From Ramlibacter sp. WS9 (GTDB taxonomy: Bacteria; Pseudomonadota; Gammaproteobacteria; Burkholderiales; Burkholderiaceae_C): a stretch of DNA of 64,000 nucleotides. The notes under the pieces were generated by a model that saw only the letters and a list, made by a program, of their open reading frames with translations, was not told where the DNA came from and did no database searches. The stretch is taken from NCBI RefSeq assembly GCF_003797765.1, contig NZ_RKMB01000005.1, positions 220,702-284,701 on the forward strand. Direction: 5' to 3'. Both the position numbers and the translations under genes were made by a program. Shown here in pieces: positions 35,070 to 45,579 of the stretch. How positions within the stretch are numbered: position 1 is the stretch's first letter; each line of letters starts with the position of its first letter.

Positions 35070-36754
35070 ACGCAATTGCAGAGCCCCTTTTGTTCCGCCA
35101 GGGCGAGCGCGAACTGGTGAGCTTCGCCACCCATCCTTCCCGCTACCGGCACTGGACGCTGGCGGTGGAGGGCGACGTGGCGCGACTGAAACTCGACATC
35201 GACGAGGACGGCGGCATCAAGCCGGGTTACAAGCTCAAACTCAACAGCTACGACCTGGGTGTGGACATCGAACTGCACGATGCGCTGAACCGCATCCGCT
35301 TCGAGCACCCGGCCGTGAAGGTGGTGGTGTTCGAAAGCGCCAAGGAAAAGATCTGGTGCTCCGGCGCCAACATCTACATGCTGGGCCTGTCGACGCACGC
35401 CTGGAAGGTGAACTTCTGCAAGTTCACCAACGAAACGCGCAACGGGCTCGAAGATTCTTCGCGCAACGAGGGGCTGAAGTCGCTGGCCTCGGTTACGGGT
35501 GCCTGCGCCGGCGGCGGCTACGAACTCGCACTCGCCTGCGACCGCATCGCGATGGTCGACGACCGCGCCTCCACAGTGAGCCTGCCGGAAGTACCGCTGC
35601 TGGGTGTGCTGCCCGGCACCGGCGGCCTGACCCGCGTCACCGACAAGCGCAAGGTGCGCCGCGACCTGGCCGACATCTTCTGCACCACGAGCGAGGGCGT
35701 GCGTGCCGATCGCGCGAAAGACTGGAAGCTGATCGACTCGAACGCCAAGCCGCAGCAATTCACCCAGCTGATCGACAGCGAGATCGCCGCGCTGCGCGCG
35801 CAATCGACGCGCGCGGGCGGCAAGGGCATCGAGCTGACACCCGTCACCGTGACCATCGACGAAACCGGCTATCACTACGCCACCGTCGATGCGCAAGTCG
35901 ACCGCGCGACGCGCATTGCGACCATCACCGTCAACGCGCCCAAGGCCGCCATCGAGTCCACGCCGGAGGCGATCGAAGCCGCCGGCGCCAACTGGTGGCC
36001 GCTGCAGTTCGCCCGCGAACTGGACGACGCCATCCTCAACCTGCGCACCAACGAACTGGAAGTCGGCACCTGGGTGATCAAGACCCGCGGCGACGCCAAC
36101 CTGGTGATGCGAGCCGACGCCGTGCTCGAGCAGCACAAGAGCCACTGGCTGGTGCGCGAGGCCCTGGGCGCACTGCGCCGTACACTGGCGCGCATCGACG
36201 TGACCAGCCGCTCGCTGATCGCATTGGTCGATGCGGGTTCCTGCTTTGCCGGCACTTTCTTCGAGTTGGCGCTGGCCTGCGACCGCATCTACATGCTGGA
36301 CCTGCCGGATTCGCCCGACGCCGCCCCCGCGCTGCAGCTGAATGGCGCCAACTTCGGCCGCTATCCAGAAGTCAACGGCCTCACGCGCCTCGCGACGCGT
36401 TTCTACGAGGACGAACAGACGCTCGCCCAATTGCAAGGCCTGCAGGACAGCCAGCTACGCGCGGACCAGGCCTTGGCCCTGGGCCTGGTAACGCTGACGC
36501 CCGACGACATCGACTGGGACGACGAGATCCGAATCATGCTGGAAGAGCGTGCCTCGCTCTCGCCCGATGCACTCACCGGCATGGAAGCTTCGTTGCGCTT
36601 CCCCGGTAAGGAGACGATGGAAACACGCGTGTTCGGCCGCCTCTCGGCATGGCAGAACTGGATATTCATCCGCCCCAATGCGGTGGGCGAAGACGGCGCG
36701 CTGAAACTCTTCGGCACCGGCAAGAAAGCCAAGTTCGACTGGAAGCGAATCTGA
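35066..36754 (+). CDS. boxC: Benzoyl-CoA-dihydrodiol (2,3-epoxybenzoyl-CoA) lyase BoxC
   Basis: 562 residues, the normal size. It contains two crotonase-like folds: the first with GANIYMLGLSTHAWKVNFCK and GACAGGGYELALACDRI, the second with CFAGTFFELALACDRIYML. BoxC hydrolyses the ring-opened epoxide to 3,4-dehydroadipyl-CoA semialdehyde plus formate in the cytoplasm. It overlaps boxR by 4 nt and is 8 bp ahead of boxB. Confidence 0.95.
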   Translation: MNAIAEPLLFRQGERELVSFATHPSRYRHWTLAVEGDVARLKLDIDEDGGIKPGYKLKLNSYDLGVDIELHDALNRIRFEHPAVKVVVFESAKEKIWCSGANIYMLGLSTHAWKVNFCKFTNETRNGLEDSSRNEGLKSLASVTGACAGGGYELALACDRIAMVDDRASTVSLPEVPLLGVLPGTGGLTRVTDKRKVRRDLADIFCTTSEGVRADRAKDWKLIDSNAKPQQFTQLIDSEIAALRAQSTRAGGKGIELTPVTVTIDETGYHYATVDAQVDRATRIATITVNAPKAAIESTPEAIEAAGANWWPLQFARELDDAILNLRTNELEVGTWVIKTRGDANLVMRADAVLEQHKSHWLVREALGALRRTLARIDVTSRSLIALVDAGSCFAGTFFELALACDRIYMLDLPDSPDAAPALQLNGANFGRYPEVNGLTRLATRFYEDEQTLAQLQGLQDSQLRADQALALGLVTLTPDDIDWDDEIRIMLEERASLSPDALTGMEASLRFPGKETMETRVFGRLSAWQNWIFIRPNAVGEDGALKLFGTGKKAKFDWKRI

Positions 36755-36762
36755 AAGACATC

Positions 36763-38187
<1,425 letters not shown>

Positions 38188-38217
38188 AGCCCCGCCGCCC
38201 AGCTAGAATAGCGGCTT

Positions 38218-38294
38218 CGGAGCGTAGCGCAGTCTGGTAGCGCATCGCGTTTGGGACGCGAGGGTCGTAGGTTCGAATCCTATCGCTCCGACCA
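38218..38294 (+). tRNA. tRNA-Pro (TGG)
   Basis: 77 nt with encoded CCA. The acceptor stem CGGAGCG pairs with CGCTCCG, the anticodon loop TTTGGGA holds TGG, and the T arm contains GGTTCGAATCC. The arms are typical of bacterial proline tRNA. It begins 30 bp after boxB and precedes tRNA-Arg by 99 bp. Confidence 0.95.
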
Positions 38295-38328
38295 GAAATC
38301 TTGTCCGTCGAGCGACGACGGGCCGCCC

Positions 38329-38385
38329 CTAGCCGCGAGGGCCCCCTCGGGGGGCAGTGCACTACACGAAGTGAGAAACGTGGGG
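38329..38385 (-). repeat. GC-rich dispersed repeat between the tRNAs (inverted copy)
   Basis: On the minus strand it reads CCCCAC, then CTTCG, then CTGCCCCCC-GAGGGGGC hairpin, then GGCTAG, the same order of blocks as the repeat at 57185-57229 read on the plus strand. The central GCCCCCTCGGGGGGC hairpin can form. It is probably a short dispersed repeat, of unknown function. Confidence 0.6.
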
Positions 38386-38393
38386 CCACACAC

Positions 38394-38470
38394 CTGCCCG
38401 TAGCTCAGTTGGATAGAGCACCTGCCTTCTAAGCAGGTTGTCGGGGGTTCGATTCCCTCCGGGCAGGCCA
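38394..38470 (+). tRNA. tRNA-Arg (TCT)
   Basis: 77 nt with encoded CCA. The acceptor stem CTGCCCG pairs fully with CGGGCAG. The anticodon stem CCTGC/GCAGG encloses CTTCTAA, giving anticodon TCT, which reads AGA/AGG codons that are rare in GC-rich genomes. The T arm contains GGTTCGATTCC. Confidence 0.95.
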
Positions 38471-38568
38471 TACGGCCCCAATCCCATCCCGAGCCGCCCC
38501 AAGTGACAACACCCGCGTAGCGGAGCACAATCGCAGTTACACCTTCGCCTAGCGATTGGAGCCCACTG

Positions 38569-41500
38569 GTGGCTGCGAAACAAAGTCAGGAAGCGCTGCC
38601 GCGCGCACCGGGCCCGCAGAGCGCACAGACGAGCGAACCGGCGCGTGCCTTGGCCAGGACGCCAGACGCCACCGCCGAGCACAGGCGCACCGAGCTTGAA
38701 CTCGAGCTCGAACAGCACTGGCGCGCCACCTTCGAAGCCAACCCGACGATGTACTTCATCGTCGACAACGCCGGCACCATCGTTTCCGTGAATCCATTCG
38801 GGGCCCAGCAGCTCGGCTACGCCGTGAGCGAACTGGTCGGGCAGCCGGTGCTGAACGTGTTCCACGCGGGCGATCGGGCCTTCGTGCAGAAGCAGGCGGA
38901 GACATGCTTTGCCAACCTCGGCCGCCCGTTGCGCTGGGAGGCTCGCAAGCTGCGCAGGGACGGCTCGATGCTCTGGGTGCGCGAGATCGCGAACGCCGTC
39001 ATGCTGCGCAGCCATCCGGTCCTGCTGGTGGCCTGCGAGGACGTGACCGAGCAGAAGCGCACCGAAGCAGCGCTGAGGGAGAGCGAAGAGCGTTTTCGCA
39101 CCCTCGTGCAATTCTCTTTCGACGTGTATTGGGAATCCGATGCGCAGCATCGTTTCGTGCGGCAGGAGTTCGACCTTGCGGTTCCCACGGAGTGGCCCGT
39201 CCCCGGCTCGGAGCTCGGCAAGACGCGCTGGGAAGTCCCGTACCTGGAGCCGGACGAAGAGGCCTGGCGCAAACACCGTGAAGCGCTGGACGCCCATTTG
39301 CCTTTCCGGGATTTCGAGCTGGCACGCCCAACGGCCGAGGGCGGCAAGCGCTATGTGGCGGTGTCCGGCCTGCCGGTGTTCGACGACGCCGGCGCCTTCG
39401 TCGGCTATCGGGGTGTGGGCCGGAACATCACGGAACGCAAGCGCGCAGAGGAGATGCTGCGCCAGCGCGAGCAGGAGGTTCGCGACATCATCGAAACCAT
39501 GCCGGCCATGGCCTTCGTGACCGATGCCTCCGGCCGCAATGCAATGGGGAACCGGCGTTGGCACGAGTACACCGGGCTTGGACCGGCTGCCGCCAATTCG
39601 AAGGAAGCGGTGCACCCCGACGACGCCGGCCGCTACAGGGCAGCGCGGCGCCACAGCATCGCCACCGGCGAGCCGTTCGAGCAGGAGGTGCGCCTGCGCC
39701 GCCACGACGGCGAATATCGCTGGTTCCTGGGCCGCGCCGTGCCGCTGCGCGACGAGCAGGGGAACGTGCTCAAGTGGTACGGCGTCCACACGGACATTCA
39801 CGACCGCAAGGTGGCGGAAGAGGAGCGGGCCGCCCACCTCTGGCTCCTGGAGAGCCTGGATCGCATCAACCGCGCCATGCAGGGGACGAACGACCTCGAG
39901 CGGATGATGAGCGACGTGCTCGACGCCGTGCTGGAGGTCTTTGCGTGCGACCGCGCCTGGCTCGTCTACCCGTGCGATCCGGACGCCGAGTGCTGGCGCG
40001 CCGTGATGGAACATACGCAGCCGCAATACGCGGGCGCGTTCGCCCTGGACGCCGATGTGCCGGTCGACGCGGAGATGGCCGATGTGTTTCGCAGGGCTGG
40101 TGCTGTCGACGGTGCCGTGCTGTTCGGCCCGGGCTGCGGGGTGCCCGTGCCCGCGCCGGTGTCCGAGCGCTTCGGCGTTCGTTCGCAGATGGTGATGGCG
40201 GTACGGCCCAAGGTCCGCAGCGCCTACCTCTTCGGCCTGCACCAGTGCTCACATGCGCGGGTGTGGAGCGAGCAGGAAAGGCGCCTGTTCGAAGAAGTTG
40301 GCCGTCGCCTGGACGACGCGCTCACGAGCCTGCTTATTTTTCGCAGTTTGCGCGAAAGCGAACAGAAGCTGGAAGAGGCACAGCGCATCGGCCACATGGG
40401 CTACTTCGAGCTGGACGTGCGCAACCAGCGCATGAGGCTTTCGGATGAAGCCTGCCGCATCCACGGCCTCGACCAGAATGCGCTCGCGCCTTGGCAGGGG
40501 CGGGTCATCGACCTGGTGCACCCGGGCGACCGGGTGAGGCTGGCCCAGACCTTCGCGGCAGCGGGGAACGGCGATGGACGATTCGACCTCGAATTCCGCG
40601 CGCTTCGTGTGAACGGCGAAGTCCGGATCGTCCACAGCCGGGGCGAGGCCACGCGAGACCCGGCCGGCGGCGCCCTGCGAGCCTTTGGCACGCTGCAAGA
40701 CGTCACGGAACTGCGGCGGGCCCAGGAGGAGCTGAGCGCGAGCGAGCAGCTGAACCGGCACATCTTCGAGAGCGCTCCCGACGCCATGGCCGTGATCGGC
40801 AGGGACTACCGCTATCGGCGCCTCAACCCGGTCTACGAGCGCAACTGGAAAATGCCTGCCGAGAAGATCGTCGGCCTCCACGTGCGGGATCTCCACGGCA
40901 CCGAGGTCTTCGAACAAATCCTCAAGCCCGGAATGGACCGTTGCTTCGCGGGCGAGCAGGTGTCGCTCACCGAATGGTTCACGACTGCGAGCGGCAGGTT
41001 CTACTACTCGGTGATCTACACGCCGCTGCGGCTGGATTCCGAGCACGTGGAGGCGGCCCTGGCCATCACGCGCGACCTGACGGCCCACAAGCTCGCCGCC
41101 GAGGCCCTTCGCGACGCCGAGGCGGCGGTTGCGCGTGTCAACCGCGTGGCGACGCTCGGGGTGCTCGCTGCTTCCATCGCGCACGAGGTGAACCAGCCGC
41201 TGGGTGCCATCACCGCAAGCGCCGCCGCGTGCACACGCTGGCTCGCGGCCCAGCCGCCCGAAATGGAGAAAGCCCGGTCCGCGCTGCAGCGCATCGTGGC
41301 CGACGGCAGGCGCGCGGGCCAGGTCGTCGACCGCATTCGGGCGCTCGTCAATCGCCAGGCGCCCCGCACGGATCGCGTGGACGTGAACGCGGCCATCCTC
41401 GAAGTGATCGCGCTGATGCGCGACGAGGTGCGCCGCAACGCCATTTCACTGGACACGTCGCTCGCGCTCGACCTGCCGCCGATCGAGGGTGACCGGGTTC

Positions 41501-41835
41501 AGCTCCAGCAGGTGGTGTTGAACCTGCTTGTCAATGCGATCGACGCGATGAGGGCCAACGGCGCGAAGCGCCGTGAGATTGCGATTGCTTCCATTCGCGA
41601 CGACGCGAACACGGTGACGGTGGAAGTGCGCGACTCGGGGCCTGGTGTCGATCCCGCGCAAATGGAGCGACTTTTCGAGGCCTTCTACTCGACCAAGGAA
41701 GGCGGGATCGGGATGGGGCTGTCGATCAGCCGCTCCATCATCGAAGCCCATGGCGGGCGGCTGTGGGTGGCGCCCAACGGGCCGCGCGGCGCCGCATTCC
41801 GGTTTTCGTTGCCGGCACTGCACCAGGTGGCGTAA
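38569..41835 (+). CDS. FixL-like sensor histidine kinase with PAS-PAS-PAS-GAF-PAS-PAS
   Basis: 1088 residues with a GTG start. Five PAS-like segments and one GAF are visible in order: PAS (about 50-165), PAS (170-290), PAS (300-415), GAF (430-600), PAS (620-735), PAS (745-865). Then come a HisKA domain with phospho-His H872 (ASIAHEVNQPLGAITA) and HATPase_c (LNLLVNAIDAM N-box, DSGPGVD, GIGMGLSIS). No membrane segment is seen, so it is probably cytosolic. No typical heme-pocket His was confirmed, so the signal is unknown. It is followed directly by a FixJ-type regulator and lies 98 bp after tRNA-Arg. Confidence 0.9.
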   Translation: MAAKQSQEALPRAPGPQSAQTSEPARALARTPDATAEHRRTELELELEQHWRATFEANPTMYFIVDNAGTIVSVNPFGAQQLGYAVSELVGQPVLNVFHAGDRAFVQKQAETCFANLGRPLRWEARKLRRDGSMLWVREIANAVMLRSHPVLLVACEDVTEQKRTEAALRESEERFRTLVQFSFDVYWESDAQHRFVRQEFDLAVPTEWPVPGSELGKTRWEVPYLEPDEEAWRKHREALDAHLPFRDFELARPTAEGGKRYVAVSGLPVFDDAGAFVGYRGVGRNITERKRAEEMLRQREQEVRDIIETMPAMAFVTDASGRNAMGNRRWHEYTGLGPAAANSKEAVHPDDAGRYRAARRHSIATGEPFEQEVRLRRHDGEYRWFLGRAVPLRDEQGNVLKWYGVHTDIHDRKVAEEERAAHLWLLESLDRINRAMQGTNDLERMMSDVLDAVLEVFACDRAWLVYPCDPDAECWRAVMEHTQPQYAGAFALDADVPVDAEMADVFRRAGAVDGAVLFGPGCGVPVPAPVSERFGVRSQMVMAVRPKVRSAYLFGLHQCSHARVWSEQERRLFEEVGRRLDDALTSLLIFRSLRESEQKLEEAQRIGHMGYFELDVRNQRMRLSDEACRIHGLDQNALAPWQGRVIDLVHPGDRVRLAQTFAAAGNGDGRFDLEFRALRVNGEVRIVHSRGEATRDPAGGALRAFGTLQDVTELRRAQEELSASEQLNRHIFESAPDAMAVIGRDYRYRRLNPVYERNWKMPAEKIVGLHVRDLHGTEVFEQILKPGMDRCFAGEQVSLTEWFTTASGRFYYSVIYTPLRLDSEHVEAALAITRDLTAHKLAAEALRDAEAAVARVNRVATLGVLAASIAHEVNQPLGAITASAAACTRWLAAQPPEMEKARSALQRIVADGRRAGQVVDRIRALVNRQAPRTDRVDVNAAILEVIALMRDEVRRNAISLDTSLALDLPPIEGDRVQLQQVVLNLLVNAIDAMRANGAKRREIAIASIRDDANTVTVEVRDSGPGVDPAQMERLFEAFYSTKEGGIGMGLSISRSIIEAHGGRLWVAPNGPRGAAFRFSLPALHQVA

Positions 41836-42471
41836 ATGGCAGAGCAACGCCCCATTGTGTTCGTCGTCGACGACGACGCCTCGATGCGCGCGGCCGTGCA
41901 GGACCTCATCGAGTCCGTCGGGCTGGCGGCTCGCGCGTTTGCTTCGCCCCGGGAATTTCTCGACGCTGACCGTCCCGACGCACCCGCCTGCCTCGTCCTC
42001 GACGTCAGGTTACCGGGAGCGAGCGGCCTCACGTTTCAGCAGGAGCTCGCACAGGCGGGCATCGTCATACCGGTGATCTTCATCACCGGCCACGGCGACG
42101 TCCCCATGTCGGTCCGGGCGATCAAGGCCGGCGCGGTGGAGTTCCTCATCAAGCCCTTTCGCGACCAGGACCTGCTGGATGCGATCAACGCCGGCATCGA
42201 ACGCAACCGCGCGCAACGCAGCGACGCCATCGTCATGGACGACCTTCGAGAACGGTATGCATCGCTCACCGCTCGCGAACGCGAGATCATGGCGCTGGTG
42301 ATCCTCGGGCGGATGAACAAGCAGATCGCCGGCGAACTCGGCGTGAGCGAGGTGACGGTCAAGGTCCATCGCGGCCAGATCATGCGCAAGATGCGGGCGC
42401 GGTCACTGCCCGAGCTCGTCCGGATGGGAGACCTCCTGGGTCATGCCGCTTCGGCTCGGCCGGTGGGTTGA
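41836..42471 (+). CDS. FixJ-type response regulator
   Basis: 211 residues. The receiver domain has acidic pocket VDDDAS, phospho-Asp D56 (LVLDVRLPG), switch Thr (FITGHGDVP) and Lys (IKPFRDQDL). The C-terminal LuxR HTH reads LTAREREIMALVILGRMNKQIAGELGVSEVTVKVHR. The ATG follows the kinase stop (TAA) by a single frame change with no gap, so the pair is one operon. Its 3' end overlaps the opposite-strand receiver gene by 69 bp. Confidence 0.93.
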   Translation: MAEQRPIVFVVDDDASMRAAVQDLIESVGLAARAFASPREFLDADRPDAPACLVLDVRLPGASGLTFQQELAQAGIVIPVIFITGHGDVPMSVRAIKAGAVEFLIKPFRDQDLLDAINAGIERNRAQRSDAIVMDDLRERYASLTAREREIMALVILGRMNKQIAGELGVSEVTVKVHRGQIMRKMRARSLPELVRMGDLLGHAASARPVG

Positions 42472-42840
42472 AGTCAGCGCCGCTTCCACGGCATCGATCG
42501 GGACGGGCTTGACCAGGTGCGCGGAGAATCCCAGGTCGGCGGTGCGCCTGCGGGACTCGGCGTCGTCCTGGGCGCTACAGGCAATCAGCAAGGGCGCCGG
42601 CTCGAGCTGCCGGAGGAGGGCGGCTGCTTCGAACCCGTCCATGTGCGGCATGGACAGATCGAGCACCACCGCGTCGTACCGCGCCCGTGTTGCCGCCACG
42701 ACCGCATCCAGGCCGTTGTGGGCCGTCGCCGTCTGGTGCCCATTGAGCTCCAGCAATGCCGACAGCATGTCGGCGGCGTCGCGGTTGTCGTCAACCACCA
42801 GGATGCGCAACTGGCGTCGGTTTGCGTTGGCTTCATGCAT
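42403..42840 (-). CDS. Single-domain response regulator
   Basis: 145 residues, receiver domain only. ILVVDDNRDAADMLSALLELNG gives the acidic pocket, D61 is the phosphoacceptor (VVLDLSMPHMDG), and VKPVPIDAVEAAL provides the Lys. No output domain follows. The 3' end extends 69 bp into fixJ-like antisense. The ATG at 42840 follows GGAG. It may act by protein-protein contact, for instance with the unknown 244-residue protein encoded just upstream. Confidence 0.88.
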   Translation of the reverse strand: MHEANANRRQLRILVVDDNRDAADMLSALLELNGHQTATAHNGLDAVVAATRARYDAVVLDLSMPHMDGFEAAALLRQLEPAPLLIACSAQDDAESRRRTADLGFSAHLVKPVPIDAVEAALTSTHRPSRSGMTQEVSHPDELGQ

Positions 42841-43567
42841 GGCGCGCTCCCTGCATGGCGGCGAGTGATGGCCCGGCATCGCTGATCCGTGCACGCCAGT
42901 CCAGCCAGGACCTGGCGACGATGACGCTCTTCATGTGCAGTACGTGGAGTCTCACGTAGAGCTGCTCTAGCAGCCGGATCGTTTGAAGTTCGGGAAACCA
43001 CGCGACAAGCGTCTGGAGCTCGTTCAGCACGGCGTCCCAGTCGACAGGTTGCTTCGTCTGGTGGCACGCGAGCACGGCGCGGCAATGTTCGAGCAACTCC
43101 CAGGCCGATCCGCCATGCTGCATGGCCATCATGTCGCGCAAATCGTATTTCCAGCGCGCCTGCTCGATGGCCCGGTCGCACGAAAGAAAACCGGATTCCG
43201 TGAATGCCGTGACGAACTTGGGGTCCCATTGCGGCATCAGGACCAGGGACCGCAGCGCCCCGGTCGTCGACAGGATGCCCGGGGAGACAAGCTGGACCCG
43301 CTTGAGAAGTTGCGGAAGCGCTGGTGCCATCTCCAGGGTGATGGGCAGGCGGGCAGCCGATGCTGCGATGTTCATGCGCACGTGCCGCAGCTCCTCGGGG
43401 CAAGGCCGCTCGCCGGACAGGAGCGATTCGAGTCGATTGGGCCCGTCCTTTCGGTCGCAGGCCAAAGCGCCGATGGCGATGCGAGAGAACGCCTGGCGCA
43501 GATAGGCTTCGTTCCGCCCGAATTGCGAGAACATGCTGTCGCCAGCGCTGTCCATTGAAGCGGCCAT
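42833..43567 (-). CDS. Uncharacterised protein between two receiver genes
   Basis: 244 residues, mostly helical by sequence pattern, with conserved-looking WELLEHCRAVLACHQTK, LQTLVAWFPELQTIRLLEQLYVRLHVL and an N-terminal SMFSQFGRNEAYLRQAF. A strong AAAGGAG ribosome-binding site precedes the ATG. It overlaps the next receiver gene by 8 nt and follows the other by 1 bp, so the three are one operon. I recognise no family, and no kinase or HTH motif is present. It may be a partner of the receivers. Confidence 0.75.
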   Translation of the reverse strand: MAASMDSAGDSMFSQFGRNEAYLRQAFSRIAIGALACDRKDGPNRLESLLSGERPCPEELRHVRMNIAASAARLPITLEMAPALPQLLKRVQLVSPGILSTTGALRSLVLMPQWDPKFVTAFTESGFLSCDRAIEQARWKYDLRDMMAMQHGGSAWELLEHCRAVLACHQTKQPVDWDAVLNELQTLVAWFPELQTIRLLEQLYVRLHVLHMKSVIVARSWLDWRARISDAGPSLAAMQGARHA

Positions 43568-43568
43568 T

Positions 43569-43946
43569 TCAACGACTCCTTTCGCGCACTGCGGCGCCGA
43601 TGCAGCCGAGCAGCTCCGCGTCGGTGAACGGCTTGGTGAGGTAGGCAACCACGCCTGTTTCGAGCGCCCGTGCGCGGGCGCGCTCGTCCGGATAGGCTGT
43701 CATGAGGATGATGGGAACCGGCGTGCCGGCTGCCAGCAGGTGCTCGTGCAGTGCCAACCCGTTCATGCCGGACATGCGCATGTCGGCGACTGCGCATGAA
43801 AGGTCCGGCAGCGGCGCCGAACCCAGGAAGTCTTCCGCGGAAGCGAACGTCGCGACATCCAGGCCCGCGGATTCGAGCAGGTCCTTCGTGGTTTCGCGAA
43901 TGGATTCGTTGTCGTCCACGATCGCGACAAGCGGTTTTCTCTGCAT
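43569..43946 (-). CDS. Single-domain (FixJ/CheY-like) response regulator
   Basis: 125 residues. Acidic pocket VDDNES, phospho-Asp D55 (AVADMRMSGMNG), switch Thr in ILMTAYPDE and Lys in LTKPFTDAELL. The sequence resembles the receiver half of FixJ but has no LuxR domain. The ATG at 43946 follows AGATC-type spacing. It begins the three-gene operon at its promoter end; 177 bp of non-coding DNA separate it from the GST gene. Confidence 0.88.
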   Translation of the reverse strand: MQRKPLVAIVDDNESIRETTKDLLESAGLDVATFASAEDFLGSAPLPDLSCAVADMRMSGMNGLALHEHLLAAGTPVPIILMTAYPDERARARALETGVVAYLTKPFTDAELLGCIGAAVRERSR

Positions 43947-44123
43947 CTGTGATCTCCATCGGCTTTGATGGAGAGTAGGCGCGCCCGGCTTGTGCCGCCA
44001 TTGCACATGCGTACGTTCCGCTCGGACCGAGGGATGGAAAACCCACCAGGGGGATGAGCGGTCTACGACCTTGGTATAGGTAGCCGGGCTACGCACCGGC
44101 CGCGAGCCTGCCCGCCCTCGAAC

Positions 44124-44816
44124 TCAGCGCCGCTCGTACTGCGTCTTGCCGAACAGGATGTCGCGCGCCTTGTCGTCCGTGATCGGCTTGCGCAAGCCGG
44201 CCAGCACCTCAACACCGCGCTTCACCGCCGGACGCGCGGCGATCCCATCGAACCAGGCTTGCAGGTGCGGGTAGTCCGACAGCGCGATGCCCTGGTTCTT
44301 CCAGTTGCGCAGCCACGGGAAGGTCGCGATGTCGGCGATCGAGTAGTCCGCACCGCCCAGGTAGCGGTTTTGCGCGAGGCGCCGGTCGATCACGCCATAC
44401 AGTCGCTTTGCCTCGTTGGTGTAGCGGTCGATCGCGTACGGGAGCTTTTCCGGCGCGTAGAGGCGAAAGTGGTGGTTCTGCCCGAGCATCGGCCCGACCC
44501 CGCCCATCTGGAACATCAGCCATTCGAACACCTGGTACTTCTCGCGGTCGGCCTTGGGCATGAACTTGCCCGTCTTGGCGGCCAGGTACACCAGGATCGC
44601 GCCCGATTCGAACAGCGAGATCGGCTCCCCGTCCGGGCCCTGCGGGTCGACGATCGCCGGGATCTTGTTGTTCGGGCTGATCTTGAGGAAGTCCGGCTGA
44701 AACTGGTCGCCGGTGCCGATGTTGACCGGAATGGCGCGGTACGGCAGCCCGCACTCCTCCAGCATGATGTGTATCTTGTGGCCGTTGGGCGTCGCCCAGG
44801 AGTAGACGTCGATCAT
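44124..44816 (-). CDS. Glutathione S-transferase, YfcG-like
   Basis: 230 residues. The N-terminal thioredoxin fold has YSWATPNGHKIHIMLEE and NNKIPAIVDP, with FESGAILVYLAAKTGKF contacting glutathione (SGAI). The helical C-terminal domain contains DYSIADIATFPWL, the GST N-capping box. The YSWATPNG start is characteristic of YfcG disulfide-bond reductases. It is divergent from an uncharacterised gene. Confidence 0.92.
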   Translation of the reverse strand: MIDVYSWATPNGHKIHIMLEECGLPYRAIPVNIGTGDQFQPDFLKISPNNKIPAIVDPQGPDGEPISLFESGAILVYLAAKTGKFMPKADREKYQVFEWLMFQMGGVGPMLGQNHHFRLYAPEKLPYAIDRYTNEAKRLYGVIDRRLAQNRYLGGADYSIADIATFPWLRNWKNQGIALSDYPHLQAWFDGIAARPAVKRGVEVLAGLRKPITDDKARDILFGKTQYERR

Positions 44817-44877
44817 TGAATGTGCGTGTGGGCCGGGTTTCAACTAATAATGCGACTTTAGGTGAAACGCCCGGACC

Positions 44878-45579
44878 ATGTTCGATCGCATCAAGAAGGC
44901 CTTTTCAAGGGAGCGAAAGGAGGCGCCGCAGGAAGAGTCGGCGCTGCACTTGACGCACGGGCCGGTATCCGAATGGGCGGGCACCCAGGGTTTTGCTTTT
45001 TCGGTGGACGGCGCGAGCCAGAACATTGCGCTGGACGGCAAGGTCGGTGGCAAGCCCTGGCGGCTGCAATTGGGCCGGCCCACACGCAACTACATCCTGG
45101 GCCAGGAGCTGCGCGCCCGTTGTGAGCTTGGCATCAGCAACGACACTGCCGTCCTGGTGATCAACCGTCCGCTCAAGGAAGCACTCGAAAAGCGTGCGTA
45201 CCAGATCTATACCGACGACCTGCAGACGTCGGTGGACAGCACCCTGCCGGAAGAAATGCGCTGGCTGGCCATGTACGACGAGGTGGGGTGGGACGGCCTT
45301 CCTCGCGAGTTCTGGGATCGCTGCTGCGTCCTGACCGACAAGCGAGAGAACGCCCAGACCTGGGTGGACGCGCCGCTTGCCGACCTCATTCTGAATTGGC
45401 CCAAGCCGGCGCCTTCGGCCGAGGTGCCGTTCATGATCCTGCTGCTCAATGGCAAGGCTTACCTGCGCATGGAATACACGCCGGCAAGCCTCACGACGCT
45501 GCAGCACGCCGCGCAGATCTTCACGGCGGCGTGCGAGTCGGCGCTTCAGTTGCAGCCGCCGAAGCCGCCGCGCCGTTGA
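44878..45579 (+). CDS. Uncharacterised protein
   Basis: 233 residues, no signal peptide, no membrane segment. It opens with a basic amphipathic helix (MFDRIKKAFSRERKEA), then a beta-rich region (WAGTQGFAFSVDGAS, GKPWRLQLGRPTRNYILGQELRA). WVDAPLADLILNWP and PFMILLLNGKAYLRMEYTP follow. The ordered pattern suggests a real folded protein, possibly restricted to this bacterial family. I do not recognise its function. It converges with the acyl-CoA dehydrogenase gene, whose stop is directly adjacent. Confidence 0.8.
   Translation: MFDRIKKAFSRERKEAPQEESALHLTHGPVSEWAGTQGFAFSVDGASQNIALDGKVGGKPWRLQLGRPTRNYILGQELRARCELGISNDTAVLVINRPLKEALEKRAYQIYTDDLQTSVDSTLPEEMRWLAMYDEVGWDGLPREFWDRCCVLTDKRENAQTWVDAPLADLILNWPKPAPSAEVPFMILLLNGKAYLRMEYTPASLTTLQHAAQIFTAACESALQLQPPKPPRR

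Noticed and set aside
38188..38568. A prophage or island attachment site at the tRNA pair
   Set aside because: No integrase, direct repeat of a tRNA 3' end or mobile gene was seen within the window; the short GC-rich repeat there has another copy elsewhere in the window.
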